A stretch of 64,000 bases of DNA from Streptomyces sp. V1I1 (lineage in GTDB: Bacteria; Actinomycetota; Actinomycetes; Streptomycetales; Streptomycetaceae), in contig NZ_JAUSZH010000001.1 in the NCBI RefSeq assembly GCF_030817355.1, forward strand, positions 3,845,001 through 3,909,000, given 5' to 3'. The notes beneath the pieces are model-generated. The model searched no databases, was not told the origin of the DNA, and saw only the letters and a program-made list of their open reading frames with translations. This document shows positions 42,983 to 51,198 of this stretch, piece by piece. Made by a program: the position numbers and the translations under genes. Numbering within the stretch: position 1 is the stretch's first letter; every line of letters starts with the position of its first letter.

Positions 42983-43568
42983 ACACCCAACCCGCCCCGT
43001 GCGAAATACGGACGACGTCAGTCCAGTTACGGGCGTTGGTCTTGCGGATGATTGCGGACATGTAGTTCCGCACAGTCCCCTTGCTCAGTTGCAGAGTACT
43101 GGCGGTCTCAGGGACGGAAGCGCCGTCCGAAGCGAGTGCCAGCACGCTCAATTCACGGGGAGTCAGTGACATGTCGGCCGCCTGGACAAGGTCCGGGGCG
43201 AGCGAGGCGTCGACGTACCGCTTCCCCGCTGCCACAAGCCTGATCGCGTTCAGCAACAGGGTTGGCGACGCGTCCTTGTTCACGAAGCCCAGAGCCTTGG
43301 CCTGGGCGGCACGCCGCAGAACACCGGGCCTGCACGAGGTGGCCAGGACGAGCAGCTCGCATTTCTGCCCGGTGGGATTGGCCGGTAATCGCGAGGCCCC
43401 CGGACAGTCCGCGTCCACAACACAGAGGTCAGGCCGTAACAAGCGAGCCTGGCTCGGTGCCTTCTCCCAACAGGCGGCTGTCGCCTCGATGCCGTCCGCA
43501 TGTTCCAACAGCGCTGTAAGAGCCGATCGCATCAACCATATGTCGTGCACCAATAGCACCCGGGTCAC
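42981..43568 (-). CDS. ramR: RamR: LuxR-type response regulator of the SapB locus
   Basis: The 195-residue product has an N-terminal receiver-like domain (VTRVLLVHDIWLMRSALTAL, LRPDLCVVDADCPGASRLPA, AKALGFVNKDASPTLLLNAI) and a C-terminal LuxR helix-turn-helix (MSLTPRELSVLALASDGASV, TLQLSKGTVRNYMSAIIRKT). The acidic pair normally found near the start is His-Asp here, so phosphorylation may be atypical, as noted for RamR. It is expected to activate ramCSAB. GTG 43568 with GAGG upstream is preferred. It converges on ramB. Confidence 0.85.
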   Translation of the reverse strand: MTRVLLVHDIWLMRSALTALLEHADGIEATAACWEKAPSQARLLRPDLCVVDADCPGASRLPANPTGQKCELLVLATSCRPGVLRRAAQAKALGFVNKDASPTLLLNAIRLVAAGKRYVDASLAPDLVQAADMSLTPRELSVLALASDGASVPETASTLQLSKGTVRNYMSAIIRKTNARNWTDVVRISHGAGWV

Positions 43569-44072
43569 GTTCGCCTCACTTCGACAAGAAGTACCGAAAC
43601 TTGCGCCGCGCACGCCCATCCCTACCCGGCTCGGATGGAGCGATGGCTCGGCTTTCGGCCAGCTACGGGTGTCCCTTGTCCGAGCGGCGAGACCGGCCTC
43701 CACGGGGCGAGGTCGGTTTCCCCTCCTGCCTGGGGCTTCCATCTCCTGGCCGGACTCGACGGGCCGCTCGGGGGGCAGGGCACCGCTTCCGGTCTCCGGC
43801 TGGCCTTCCATGCGGCCGTCGACGGAGTCCAGGTGGCTGCCACCAGCGCCGACGTGCTCGGCACCGAGCCGGACGTGGAGCAACCGGCCGGCCGGCGGCT
43901 GTGGCCGGTCCCCGCTGGTGGACACCGCCTGGCCGACGCGGTCACTCGCCGACGGCGCACCCAGGTGCTGGACCGGTTCAAACGTTGCGCACCAGGTCCG
44001 GGCCGGGGGCTCTGTAGTGCAGCCATCCGCGTCGTGAACGCGGGCCATCCAGGTTGGGAGGACACTGGTCGT
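43569..44072. other. Stretch between ramR and the next gene
   Basis: Long frames are open on both strands but none shows a known motif. The plus-strand frame at about 43800-43920 (VDGVQVAATSADVLGTEPDV) is the most protein-like; it has no clear start. I leave it unannotated. Confidence 0.35.
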
Positions 44073-44318
44073 ATGGCCCTACCCAAAACGCATCAATGCC
44101 CGGCCTGCTCGGACGGAGCCGCGCCGGACACAGTCCTGCACGAAGACCTCGTCGTCGGAGCACCACTGTCCATGGAGGATCTCACCGACGCGCAGCGCCT
44201 CGACCGGTTCGCCCGCAAGTATGCCCACGACGGTTGCCAGGTCAGAGAAGTCCGGCGGGTCCCGCACGACGGCTTGAGCGGCTACGCCTGGTCCGTCCGC
44301 TTCACCGAGAGTTCGTGA
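44073..44318 (+). CDS. Small hypothetical protein with one CxxC
   Basis: The 81-residue product starts MALPKTHQCPACSDGAAPDT, with one CPAC knuckle, followed by MEDLTDAQRLDRFARKYAHD and VREVRRVPHDGLSGYAWSVR. A GGGAGGAC site precedes ATG 44073. A single CxxC without a second pair makes zinc binding uncertain. I do not recognise the family. Confidence 0.5.
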   Translation: MALPKTHQCPACSDGAAPDTVLHEDLVVGAPLSMEDLTDAQRLDRFARKYAHDGCQVREVRRVPHDGLSGYAWSVRFTESS

Positions 44319-44361
44319 CACCCACTCCACGCAAAAGCCCCAGGCCGGCGGCCCGGGGCTG
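44319..44361 (+). terminator. Terminator hairpin with a possible tRNA-Gly 3' scar
   Basis: CACCCACTCCA at 44319-44329 is one base different from the acceptor end of the att sites. It is followed by AGCCCCAGGCC pairing with GGCCCGGGGCT (about 44336-44360), the same hairpin type that follows att1 and att2. It therefore terminates the small upstream gene and may also be a fourth, strongly shortened attachment scar. Confidence 0.5.
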
Positions 44362-44410
44362 CTGTGTCGTCCGGGACTTCCCGGAGGGTGCTGCGCTCGG
44401 ATGCACGACG

Positions 44411-45937
44411 TCAGCCCGGATTCGCGCCGCGGGCGTCTTGGGCGATGTCCCTCTGCAGTGCGGCCTGCGCGATGTTGCGGGCCATACCGCCGAACACGAC
44501 CGCATGGAAGGGCGACACGCTCCACCAGTAGACATGCCCGAGCAGACCGTGCGGGTGGAACAGCGCCCGCTGCCGGTAGCAGGCCCGGCCTTTCTCGTCC
44601 CGGTCGGCGTACATCTCCAGCCAGGCGAGCCCCGGCAGGCGCATCTCGGCACGCAACCGCAGCAGCCGGCCCGGTTCGATCTCCTCCACGCGCCAGAAGT
44701 CCAGCGAGTCCCCCACCCGCAGCCGTGCGGCGTCCCGGCGGCCACGGCGGAGTCCGACGCCTCCGACCAGCCGGTCGAGCCAGCCTCGTACCGCCCAGGC
44801 GAGCGGGAAGGAGTACCAGCCGTTGTCACCGCCGATCCCCTCGATGACCTGCCACAGTGCCTTCGGTGAGGCGTCGACGGCGAGCGCGCGCCGGTCGACG
44901 TAGAGGCTGCCGCCGGCCCAGTCGGGGTCCGTGGGCAGAGGATCGCTCGGAGCTGCGGGCAGCGCTGCGGAGGACCAGCGGGTGGTGACCTGAGCGTCGC
45001 GTACGCGCTGAATGGCCAGGTTGAGGGCCTGGTCGAAGCCGATCGGCGCACCGGGCGGATCGGGTACGTACTGCGCGATGTCGTGCTCGCGGCAGACGAC
45101 CTCGTGGCGCAGCGACTCGGCCAGCGGCCGGGCGAGGGAGGGGGGAACGGGCGTGACCAGACCGATCCACAGACTGGAGAGGCGGGGGGTCAGCATCGGT
45201 ACGCGCACGATGAAACGGCGCGGCAGGCCGGCCACCACCGCGTACCGCCGCATCATCTGCTCGTAGGTCACGACGTCGGGCCCGCCGATGTCGAACGCGC
45301 GGTTCACCTCGTCGGGCATGTCCGCACTGCCCACCAGATACCGCAGCACGTCCCGGACGGCGATCGGCTGGATGCGGGTGCCGACCCACCTCGGGGTGAC
45401 CATGACCGGCAGCCGCTCGGTGAGGTAGCGCAGCATCTCGAAGGACGCGGAACCGGAGCCGATGATGACCGCAGCACGGAGCACGGTCGCCGGTACCGGC
45501 GAGCGTAGGAAGGTCTCGCCGACCTCGGAGCGGGACCGCAGATGGGGTGACAGTGCGCGTTCCGGCACGCCGGCCGGGGTCAGTCCGCCCAGGTAGACGA
45601 TGCGCCGTACGCCCGCGGCGCGGGCCCGCTCGGCGAAGGCCCGGGCGGCCTTCCGGTCGGTTTCCTCGAAGTCGTCTCCGGCCCGCAGGGCGTGTACGAG
45701 GTAATAGGCCACGTCGATACCGCGCAGGGCGTCGCCGACCGATTCCGGATCGGTCACATCCCCGCGTACCACCTCGGCGCGTCCTGCCCAGGGGTGATCG
45801 CGCAGCTTGTCCGGAGACCGGGCCACGCACCGTACGCGGTGCCCGGCATCCAGCAATTCAGGCACCAGCCGGCCTCCGATGTAGCCCGTCGCGCCTGTCA
45901 CGAGACAGTGCAGGCTCTGCGTATCCCGGCCGCTCAT
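44411..45937 (-). CDS. SDR-type NAD(P)-binding protein fused to DUF2867
   Basis: The 508-residue product has an N-terminal atypical short-chain dehydrogenase fold: nucleotide loop VTGATGYIGGRLVPELLDAG at about residue 13, then VVRGDVTDPESVGDALRGID, VAYYLVHALRAGDDFEETDR and RIVYLGGLTPAG. The last 170 residues are a DUF2867/SRPBCC-like domain (LYVDRRALAVDASPKALWQV, GWYSFPLAWAVRGWLDRLVG, HVYWWSVSPFHAVVFGGMAR). This fusion is common in actinobacteria and thought to act on isoprenoid or quinone-like substrates, unproven. GGAGGCTCCC precedes ATG 45937. Confidence 0.85.
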   Translation of the reverse strand: MSGRDTQSLHCLVTGATGYIGGRLVPELLDAGHRVRCVARSPDKLRDHPWAGRAEVVRGDVTDPESVGDALRGIDVAYYLVHALRAGDDFEETDRKAARAFAERARAAGVRRIVYLGGLTPAGVPERALSPHLRSRSEVGETFLRSPVPATVLRAAVIIGSGSASFEMLRYLTERLPVMVTPRWVGTRIQPIAVRDVLRYLVGSADMPDEVNRAFDIGGPDVVTYEQMMRRYAVVAGLPRRFIVRVPMLTPRLSSLWIGLVTPVPPSLARPLAESLRHEVVCREHDIAQYVPDPPGAPIGFDQALNLAIQRVRDAQVTTRWSSAALPAAPSDPLPTDPDWAGGSLYVDRRALAVDASPKALWQVIEGIGGDNGWYSFPLAWAVRGWLDRLVGGVGLRRGRRDAARLRVGDSLDFWRVEEIEPGRLLRLRAEMRLPGLAWLEMYADRDEKGRACYRQRALFHPHGLLGHVYWWSVSPFHAVVFGGMARNIAQAALQRDIAQDARGANPG

Positions 45938-46042
45938 GGGAGCCTCCGATCCGCAGGGGTCCGACATTGCCACTCTCGCCCCTGTCGGCGCATTCCGCTC
46001 ATGGGGGGCCGCCCCAGAAGCGGTGCGCGGGCTTACCTGCCG

Positions 46043-46087
46043 GTGATTCCCAAGCTCAGAGCGCGGGTTCGATTCCGATCACCCGCT
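46043..46087 (+). repeat. tRNA-Gly(CCC) 3' half, probable attachment site att3
   Basis: It matches att2 from GATTCCCAAGCTCAGAGCGC through the T arm, then has CGATC where the others have CCGTC/CCGCC, and ends GCTCC with T in place of the final A. No 5' tRNA half is present. It is the right-hand boundary of the accreted region as I read it. Confidence 0.7.
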
Positions 46088-46153
46088 CCTTATGCCCCGA
46101 GGCAGAGGCCGCAACGCGTGTGGTCCTCGCTGCGGCCCTGGTGCCGGGGGTGA

Positions 46154-47476
46154 TCAGGAGAGGCGTACGGGCAGGGCGCGGTGTCCGTTGGAGATGAAGG
46201 AGTCCACAGGCCCCAACTCCTCCGGCGGCACGGCAAGGGCGAGGCCGGGGAACCGCTCGAAGAGCGCCGGCAGGGCGATACGGGCCTCCATGCGGCCCAG
46301 CGGCGCCCCGAGGCAGTAGTGCACGCCGTAGCCGAAGGCCAAGTGCTCCTTGTCGGCCCGGGTGACATCGAAGCGGTCGGCATCCTTCCCGTACCGCTCG
46401 GGATTGCGTCCAGCGGCGGCGTACGCGGCCAGGATCGCCTCGCCCTTGCGGATGATCGTCCCGTCCAGTGCGATGTCCTCCACGGCGTACCGCAGTGGCA
46501 GGCTGGCGACCGGCGCGTCCGACCGCAGCGTCTCCTCGATCACGTCGTCCCACGAGGCGCGGCCCGCCCGTACATGCGCGAGCTGTTCCGGGTGGGTGAG
46601 CAGTGCGTGGATGGCGTTGTCGATGAGATTGACCGTGGTCTCATGACCGGCGCTGATCATCAGCACCAGGGTGTCGAGCAGCTCCTGCTCGCTCAGCCGG
46701 GTGTCGCCCTCGTCGTCGCGTGCGGCGATGAGGCCGCTGGTCATGTCGTCGGCGGGCGCCTGGCGCTTGGCGGCGACGAGTTCACCCATGGCGGCGTAGA
46801 TCCGGGTGTAGGTGGCAGTGACCTCTTCCGGATCGGCGGAGGTGTGGAAGATGCTGTCGACGATGGACCGCAGCTCCTCACCCTTCTCCTCGGGAAGGCC
46901 GAACAGCTCGCTGATCACCTGAATCGGCAGGGGATAGGCGAACTCCTCCCGCAGATCCACCACGTTGTTCCGCTCCCCGGCCTCGGCGATGCGGTCCAGC
47001 AGATCCGTGGTGATCTCCTCGATGCGCGGCCGCAGAGCGGCGGTCCGGCGCGCGGTGAACGCCTTGGTGACCAGGGTCCGCAGCCGCTTGTGCTCGCCCC
47101 CGTACGCGGTGAACATGTTCTGCACCGCGACCCAGGTGAACAGTGGCCACTCCGGAGAGATCTCCCCGTGGATCCAGGCCGGCCAGTGCCGGCGCGGGTC
47201 CTTGGATACCCGCGGATCGGTGAGCAGCTCCTTCAGCAGTTCGGGGCTGCTGACTGCCCACGCCTCGACCCCACCGGGGAGTTCGACGCGCGCCACCGGT
47301 CCCATCTCGCGTAATCGGGTCGCTTCTCCGTGTATGTCGCGGCCGGTCGGGTCTATCACCAAGCGGGACTGGTCTCGCACCAGAGCCTCCCTGACATTCG
47401 CATTCCAATACGGCACTTCGCGCACGCTACGCGTGGTCCGGCTTCGGAACGAGACCGCATCGAACACGCTGCGTAC
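46154..47476 (-). CDS. Cytochrome P450
   Basis: The 440-residue product has the P450 landmarks: I-helix oxygen-binding AGHETT ([20 protein letters not shown]), K-helix ExxR in EETLRSDAP, and the haem loop [15 protein letters not shown] with the Cys ligand at about residue 388. It is closest in style to the actinobacterial CYP105/CYP107 enzymes that hydroxylate macrolides, steroids or xenobiotics. No ferredoxin or reductase gene is adjacent, so redox partners are encoded elsewhere. GTG 47476 follows AAGGAAGC. Confidence 0.9.
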   Translation of the reverse strand, partial: VRSVFDAVSFRSRTTRSVREVPYWNANVREALVRDQSRLVIDPTGRDIHGEATRLREMGPVARVELPGGVEAWAVSSPELLKELLTDPRVSKDPRRHWPAWIHGEISPEWPLFTWVAVQNMFTAYGGEHKRLRTLVTKAFTARRTAALRPRIEEITTDLLDRIAEAGERNNVVDLREEFAYPLPIQVISELFGLPEEKGEELRSIVDSIFHTSADPEEVTATYTRIYAAMGELVAAKRQAPADDMTSGLIAARDDEGDTRLSEQELLDTLVLMISAGHETTVNLIDNAIHALLTHPEQLAHVRAGRASWDDVIEETLRSDAPVASLPLRYAVEDIALDGTIIRKGEAILAAYAAAGRNPERYGKDADRFDVTRADKEHLAFGYGVHYCLGAPLGRMEARIALPALFERFPGLALAVPPEELGPVDSFISNGHRALPVRLS

Positions 47477-47696
47477 GATGGCTGCTTCCTTACGCCTGCG
47501 CCATGAGGGCGGCCAGTGGCAGTGCGGCGACGTCGTTAACTGTTCGCACTGGCCTGGCAGTTGTCCTGGCGCGATGCGGCCGACGGGAGGCGCTGAGCCC
47601 CTGCCGGGCGGATCATGTGGAGGCGCAGGGTCTGGCGCGCGCATCCTTAGACATCAGAACAAGCTGGCCCTCAGTGCCAGTTGACTCGACTCACGG

Positions 47697-48071
47697 TCAC
47701 TGCGTCCGCTCTGCGGCGCTGCGCTCGACGCAGAACTCGTTGCCCTCGGGATCGGCCAGGGTCACCCAGCCGGTCCTGTCGGCCCTGCGGTGATCGCCGA
47801 CAACGGTGGCGCCCAGGGCGAGGATGCGCTCCACCTCCTCATCCCGCGACCGGTCCTGTGGCTGCAGATCCACATGCAGCCGGTTCTTCAAGGTCTTGGC
47901 ATCCGGCACCGTCACGAACAGCAGTGCCGAGCCCGGCGCCGTGACCAACGCCTCGGGATCTCCAGGGAAGTCGTCATCAGCGAGCGAGCCATCCAGAACA
48001 GCTGCCCAGAACTGCCCCAAGCGGTAGGCGTCGGAGCAGTCGATGGTGAGGTGTCGTACACGAGAAGCCAT
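47697..48071 (-). CDS. VOC-family (glyoxalase-like) protein
   Basis: The 124-residue product opens MASRVRHLTIDCSDAYRLGQ then FWAAVLDG and has a second half with LKNRLHVDLQPQDRSRDEEV, ILALGATVVGDHR and GWVTLADPEGNEFCVE. These are the paired beta-alpha-beta units and DPEGNEFC motif of the vicinal oxygen chelate superfamily. The likely metal ligands are His in the HLTIDC and HVDLQP strands and Glu near the end. Substrate unknown. Confidence 0.85.
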   Translation of the reverse strand: MASRVRHLTIDCSDAYRLGQFWAAVLDGSLADDDFPGDPEALVTAPGSALLFVTVPDAKTLKNRLHVDLQPQDRSRDEEVERILALGATVVGDHRRADRTGWVTLADPEGNEFCVERSAAERTQ

Positions 48072-48178
48072 GCGGCGCACTATCGATCAGGCCCGCTGCG
48101 TCTGTCCAGCGCAATTCCGCCGGGCTCCTTCGGCATTCGGCCGATCACCCCGCCCCGTGCCGCGCACATGCGAGCAGG

Positions 48179-48503
48179 TCAAGGGCGTCGGGCGGCTTCG
48201 GGAATAGCGGAGCGCACTCGGTACAGGCGTAGACGTTGAAGCCGGGACCGGAAGCGGCGTGCCAGCGCAGTCATGCGCTCCTTGTCACGGCAGACGACAG
48301 CCAGCCAGAAGGCAGTGGTCCAACTACCGGCGTCCATGAGGGGCATCGAACCGGCCGGGGCCGGGGTTCCCTCGGGGAGCTTCACCATGCCGTCGCCGAG
48401 GTCGACCGCGCCCTTGGGGATCTCAGCGCCGTCAGGCAGGTGCAGCGTGCCGTCGGGCATCTTGAACGAGCCCTCCGGCAGCGTGATCTCGCCCTCGGGA
48501 GTG
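48179..48503 (-). pseudogene. Chimera of toxin repeat region and Imm49 fragment
   Basis: The first 45 or so codons match the PEG-repeat part of the toxin gene (PEGEITLPEGSFKMPDGTLH, then IPKGAVDLGDGMVKLPEGTP and APAGSMP). The frame then continues directly into an immunity-protein segment, DAGSWTTAFWLAVVCRDKER, as in the three Imm49 genes (DAGNWLTAFWLAVVCRDQ). The ending is unrelated and Arg-rich. It looks like the scar of a deletion between a second toxin gene and its immunity gene. Confidence 0.65.
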
Positions 48504-48545
48504 GAAGAACTCAGGTGCTGCTACGGCAGCGGTCGAGGCCGCGGA

Positions 48546-49406
48546 TCAGGTCGGGAACTCGCCGAGCCAACCGCGCTGTAGGAGGTGCTTGGGCAGGTAC
48601 TCGGACTCGACCTCGATCGGGATCTCCCCGTCGTAGGCCAGGCAGGCGGTGGCCAGCGGGCCCAGGGCGATACTGCCGTCGATGTCCGCCTCCCGGTCCT
48701 CGTCCAGGGTCCAGTACGCCTTGTGCAGCTTCAACGCCTCCACCAGAGCCGGGCTGAAGCCCTCCTCGTCCTTGCGCACGAAGTGGTAGAAGAGATTGAT
48801 CGGCGGATAGAGCACACCCTGCAGCAGGTCCCGCGGAGCGACCCGCACCACCGCGGGATCCGACGCCTCGATCGCGGCGATGAGCTTGTCCACCAGCCCG
48901 GGCCGCTGCAACCAGTACGTCTGCAGCACATCCGCCCAGTGATAGACGTACTCGTCGTACTGCCCCTCCGGCGACCGCAGCCGCTCCAGCGGGATCTCAC
49001 ACAGCTGCGTCATCCGCGTCTGGTCACGGCAGACGACAGCCAGCCAGAACGCCGTCAGCCAGTTCCCCGCGTCGGCAGTCGACAGTGGGCCGACCGCCGG
49101 TATGGTCCGCAGCTTCCGATTGATGCGGCACTCGACGGAACCCTCGCTCACACCCGTCACGGCGAACAGCGCCGAGCCCAGCTGCATCGCATTGACCGCC
49201 GCCTCCCACGTCTCCACCGCCGCCGCTCGTGGGTCGACGACGCAACGGGCACGCAGCGTCAGGAGAGCGGTGCCGAACGTGGAGTCGATGACGTCCGCCG
49301 ACTCCACGAGACCGTCGATGCCCTTGACCAGGTGCTCGCTCAGCCGCTCCGCGAACGGCTCGGCGTTGGGCCCTGGCGCACCGTGCCGGGCAACAGTGCC
49401 GGTCAC
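48546..49406 (-). CDS. Imm49 family immunity protein, copy c
   Basis: The 286-residue product reads TALLTLRARCVVDPRAAAVE, NAMQLGSALFAVTGVSEGSV, DAGNWLTAFWLAVVCRDQTR, CEIPLERLRSPEGQYDEYVY and ends EVESEYLPKHLLQRGWLGEF. This is the Imm49 pattern of polymorphic-toxin immunity proteins, helical cytosolic proteins thought to bind and block a toxin domain. GTG 49406 aligns with the starts of the other copies. It is the last intact gene of the toxin operon and is closest to copy a. Confidence 0.85.
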   Translation of the reverse strand: MTGTVARHGAPGPNAEPFAERLSEHLVKGIDGLVESADVIDSTFGTALLTLRARCVVDPRAAAVETWEAAVNAMQLGSALFAVTGVSEGSVECRINRKLRTIPAVGPLSTADAGNWLTAFWLAVVCRDQTRMTQLCEIPLERLRSPEGQYDEYVYHWADVLQTYWLQRPGLVDKLIAAIEASDPAVVRVAPRDLLQGVLYPPINLFYHFVRKDEEGFSPALVEALKLHKAYWTLDEDREADIDGSIALGPLATACLAYDGEIPIEVESEYLPKHLLQRGWLGEFPT

Positions 49407-49461
49407 GGAAGGCTCCTCATGCTGACTTGTGTCCAGCGTCGTCCGTAGCGCTTCCGGTGGC

Positions 49462-50330
49462 TCACGTGTCGTACTCGCCCACCCAGCTGCGCTGAAGGAG
49501 GTGCTTAGGTAGGTACTCGGACTCGACCTCGATCGGCATGTCGGCGTCGTAGGCCATGCAGGCGATGGCGAGCGGACCGAGGGCAACCAGGCCCTCGCCG
49601 CTCAGGGAACGTGCCTCATTGGCGGTCCAGTACTCCTTGTGCCAGGTGAGAGCGTCGACCAGCGCCGCGTTGAACTGCTCGGCTTCCTGGCGCTGGTAGC
49701 GGTGGAAGAGCTCGAGGGGCGGATAGAGGATCTTCAGCATCAGCTCTTTGCTGGCGACCTGTGTGGTCTCGGGGTTGGTGCCGCTGACCGCGGTGACCAG
49801 GCTGTCCCAAGTCTCCGGCCGGCCGAACCAGGCGTTCTGCAGGGCCTCCACCCACGCGTAGATGTACTCGTCGAACTCCGCGCCGGACTCGCGGAGGAAT
49901 GAGACGGGTACCTGAGCCAGCTGGTTGACACGGTCGTTCTCACGGCAGATCGCCGCCAGGTAATAGGCGGTGAGCCAATTTCCCGCGTGCAGGTAGTCCT
50001 GAGGTCCGTCGCGGGCAGGTTCTTCACCTCGTCGTCAGCCCCGATACGACACGGCACAGGCCCGTCGGCCGCCGTGCCCGCGGCGAACAGTGCGGAGCCG
50101 ACCTGCATGGCCGTGACCCACGCCTCCCAGGTCGGGAAATTCTCCGCTGTGGGGTCCGTCAAGCAGTGCCACTGCGCTGTAGTCAGCGTGTAGTCCAGGG
50201 CATCGAAGCGATCGAACTCCGAAGTCTCTAGCTCGTTGAGCACGTCCTTGGCGCTCTTGGTGATCGGTTCCATGTCTTCGGCAGCGCTGTCCGTGCGGAA
50301 GTCGTGGCGGGGAATGCTCGTCATCGTCAC
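49462..50330 (-). pseudogene. Imm49 family immunity protein, copy b, frameshifted
   Basis: From GTG 50330 the frame encodes MTSIPRHDFRTDSAAEDMEP, then DPTAENFPTWEAWVTAMQVG and CRIGADDEVKNLPATDL; at about 50000 one base is missing and the coding continues in the next frame with QDYLHAGNWLTAYYLAAICR, EYIYAWVEALQNAWFGRPET and an ending EVESEYLPKHLLQRSWVGEY. It is the most divergent of the three copies. It starts seven bases after the copy a stop. Confidence 0.75.
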
Positions 50331-50337
50331 AGAAGGC

Positions 50338-51198
50338 TCAGGTGGGGAACTCGCCCAGCCAGCCACGCTGGAGGAGGTGCTTGGGCAGGTACTCGGACTC
50401 GACCTCGATCGGGATCTCCCCGTCGTAGGCCAGGCAGGCGACGGCAAGAGGGCCGAGTGCGATACGCCCGTCGGGGTCCTTGGCCCTGTCCTCATCAGCG
50501 GTCCAGTACGCCTTGTGCAACTCCAGCGCCTCCACCAGTGCCTGGTTGAAGCCCCCCTCGTCCTTCCGCACGAAACGGTGGAAGAGGTTGATCGGCGGAT
50601 AGAGCACGCCCTGCAGCAGATCCCGAGGAGCGGCCGAGACCACTTCGGGATCCGACGCCTCGATCGCGGCGATGAGCTTGTCCACCAGCCCCGGCCGCCG
50701 CAGCCAGTACGTCTGCAGCACATCGACCCAGTGGTAGATGTACTCGTCGTACTGCCCCTCGGGGGACCGCAGACGGTCCAGCGGGATCTCGCACAGCTGC
50801 GTCATCCGCTTCTGGTCACGGCAGACGATCGCCAACCAGAACGCCGTCAACCAGTTCCCCGCATCGGCGTACGAACGCGGACCGATGGCGGGAAGGGTGC
50901 GCGTCTCACGATTGATCCGGCACTCCACGGTGCCCTCGGTCGCACCCGTCACGGCGAACAACGCCGACCCCAACTGCATCGCGGAGACTACCGCCTCCCA
51001 GGTCTCCAACTCCGCCGCCCTCGGATCCACCGTGCAACGCGCCTCCACATGCAGCAGAGCAGTGCGGAACGCAGAGTCGATCATGGTCGGCGACGTTTCG
51101 AGGCGAACGATGGACTTGGCCAAGCTCTCACCGAGAGCTCCAGCCCAGCGCGCGGAGTTGAGCCCTGGCGCACCATGCCTAGGAACAGTGATGGTCAC
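50338..51198 (-). CDS. Imm49 family immunity protein, copy a
   Basis: The 286-residue product matches copy c over its whole length (TALLHVEARCTVDPRAAELE, SAMQLGSALFAVTGATEGTV, DAGNWLTAFWLAIVCRDQKR, EVESEYLPKHLLQRGWLGEF). GTG 51198 overlaps the toxin stop by four bases (GTGA), so it is translationally coupled to the toxin and is the most likely cognate immunity gene. Confidence 0.85.
   Translation of the reverse strand: MTITVPRHGAPGLNSARWAGALGESLAKSIVRLETSPTMIDSAFRTALLHVEARCTVDPRAAELETWEAVVSAMQLGSALFAVTGATEGTVECRINRETRTLPAIGPRSYADAGNWLTAFWLAIVCRDQKRMTQLCEIPLDRLRSPEGQYDEYIYHWVDVLQTYWLRRPGLVDKLIAAIEASDPEVVSAAPRDLLQGVLYPPINLFHRFVRKDEGGFNQALVEALELHKAYWTADEDRAKDPDGRIALGPLAVACLAYDGEIPIEVESEYLPKHLLQRGWLGEFPT

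Noticed and set aside
43601..44017. Plus-strand gene between ramR and 44073
   Set aside because: Composition is Arg/Pro-rich and no domain, start signal or similarity is visible.
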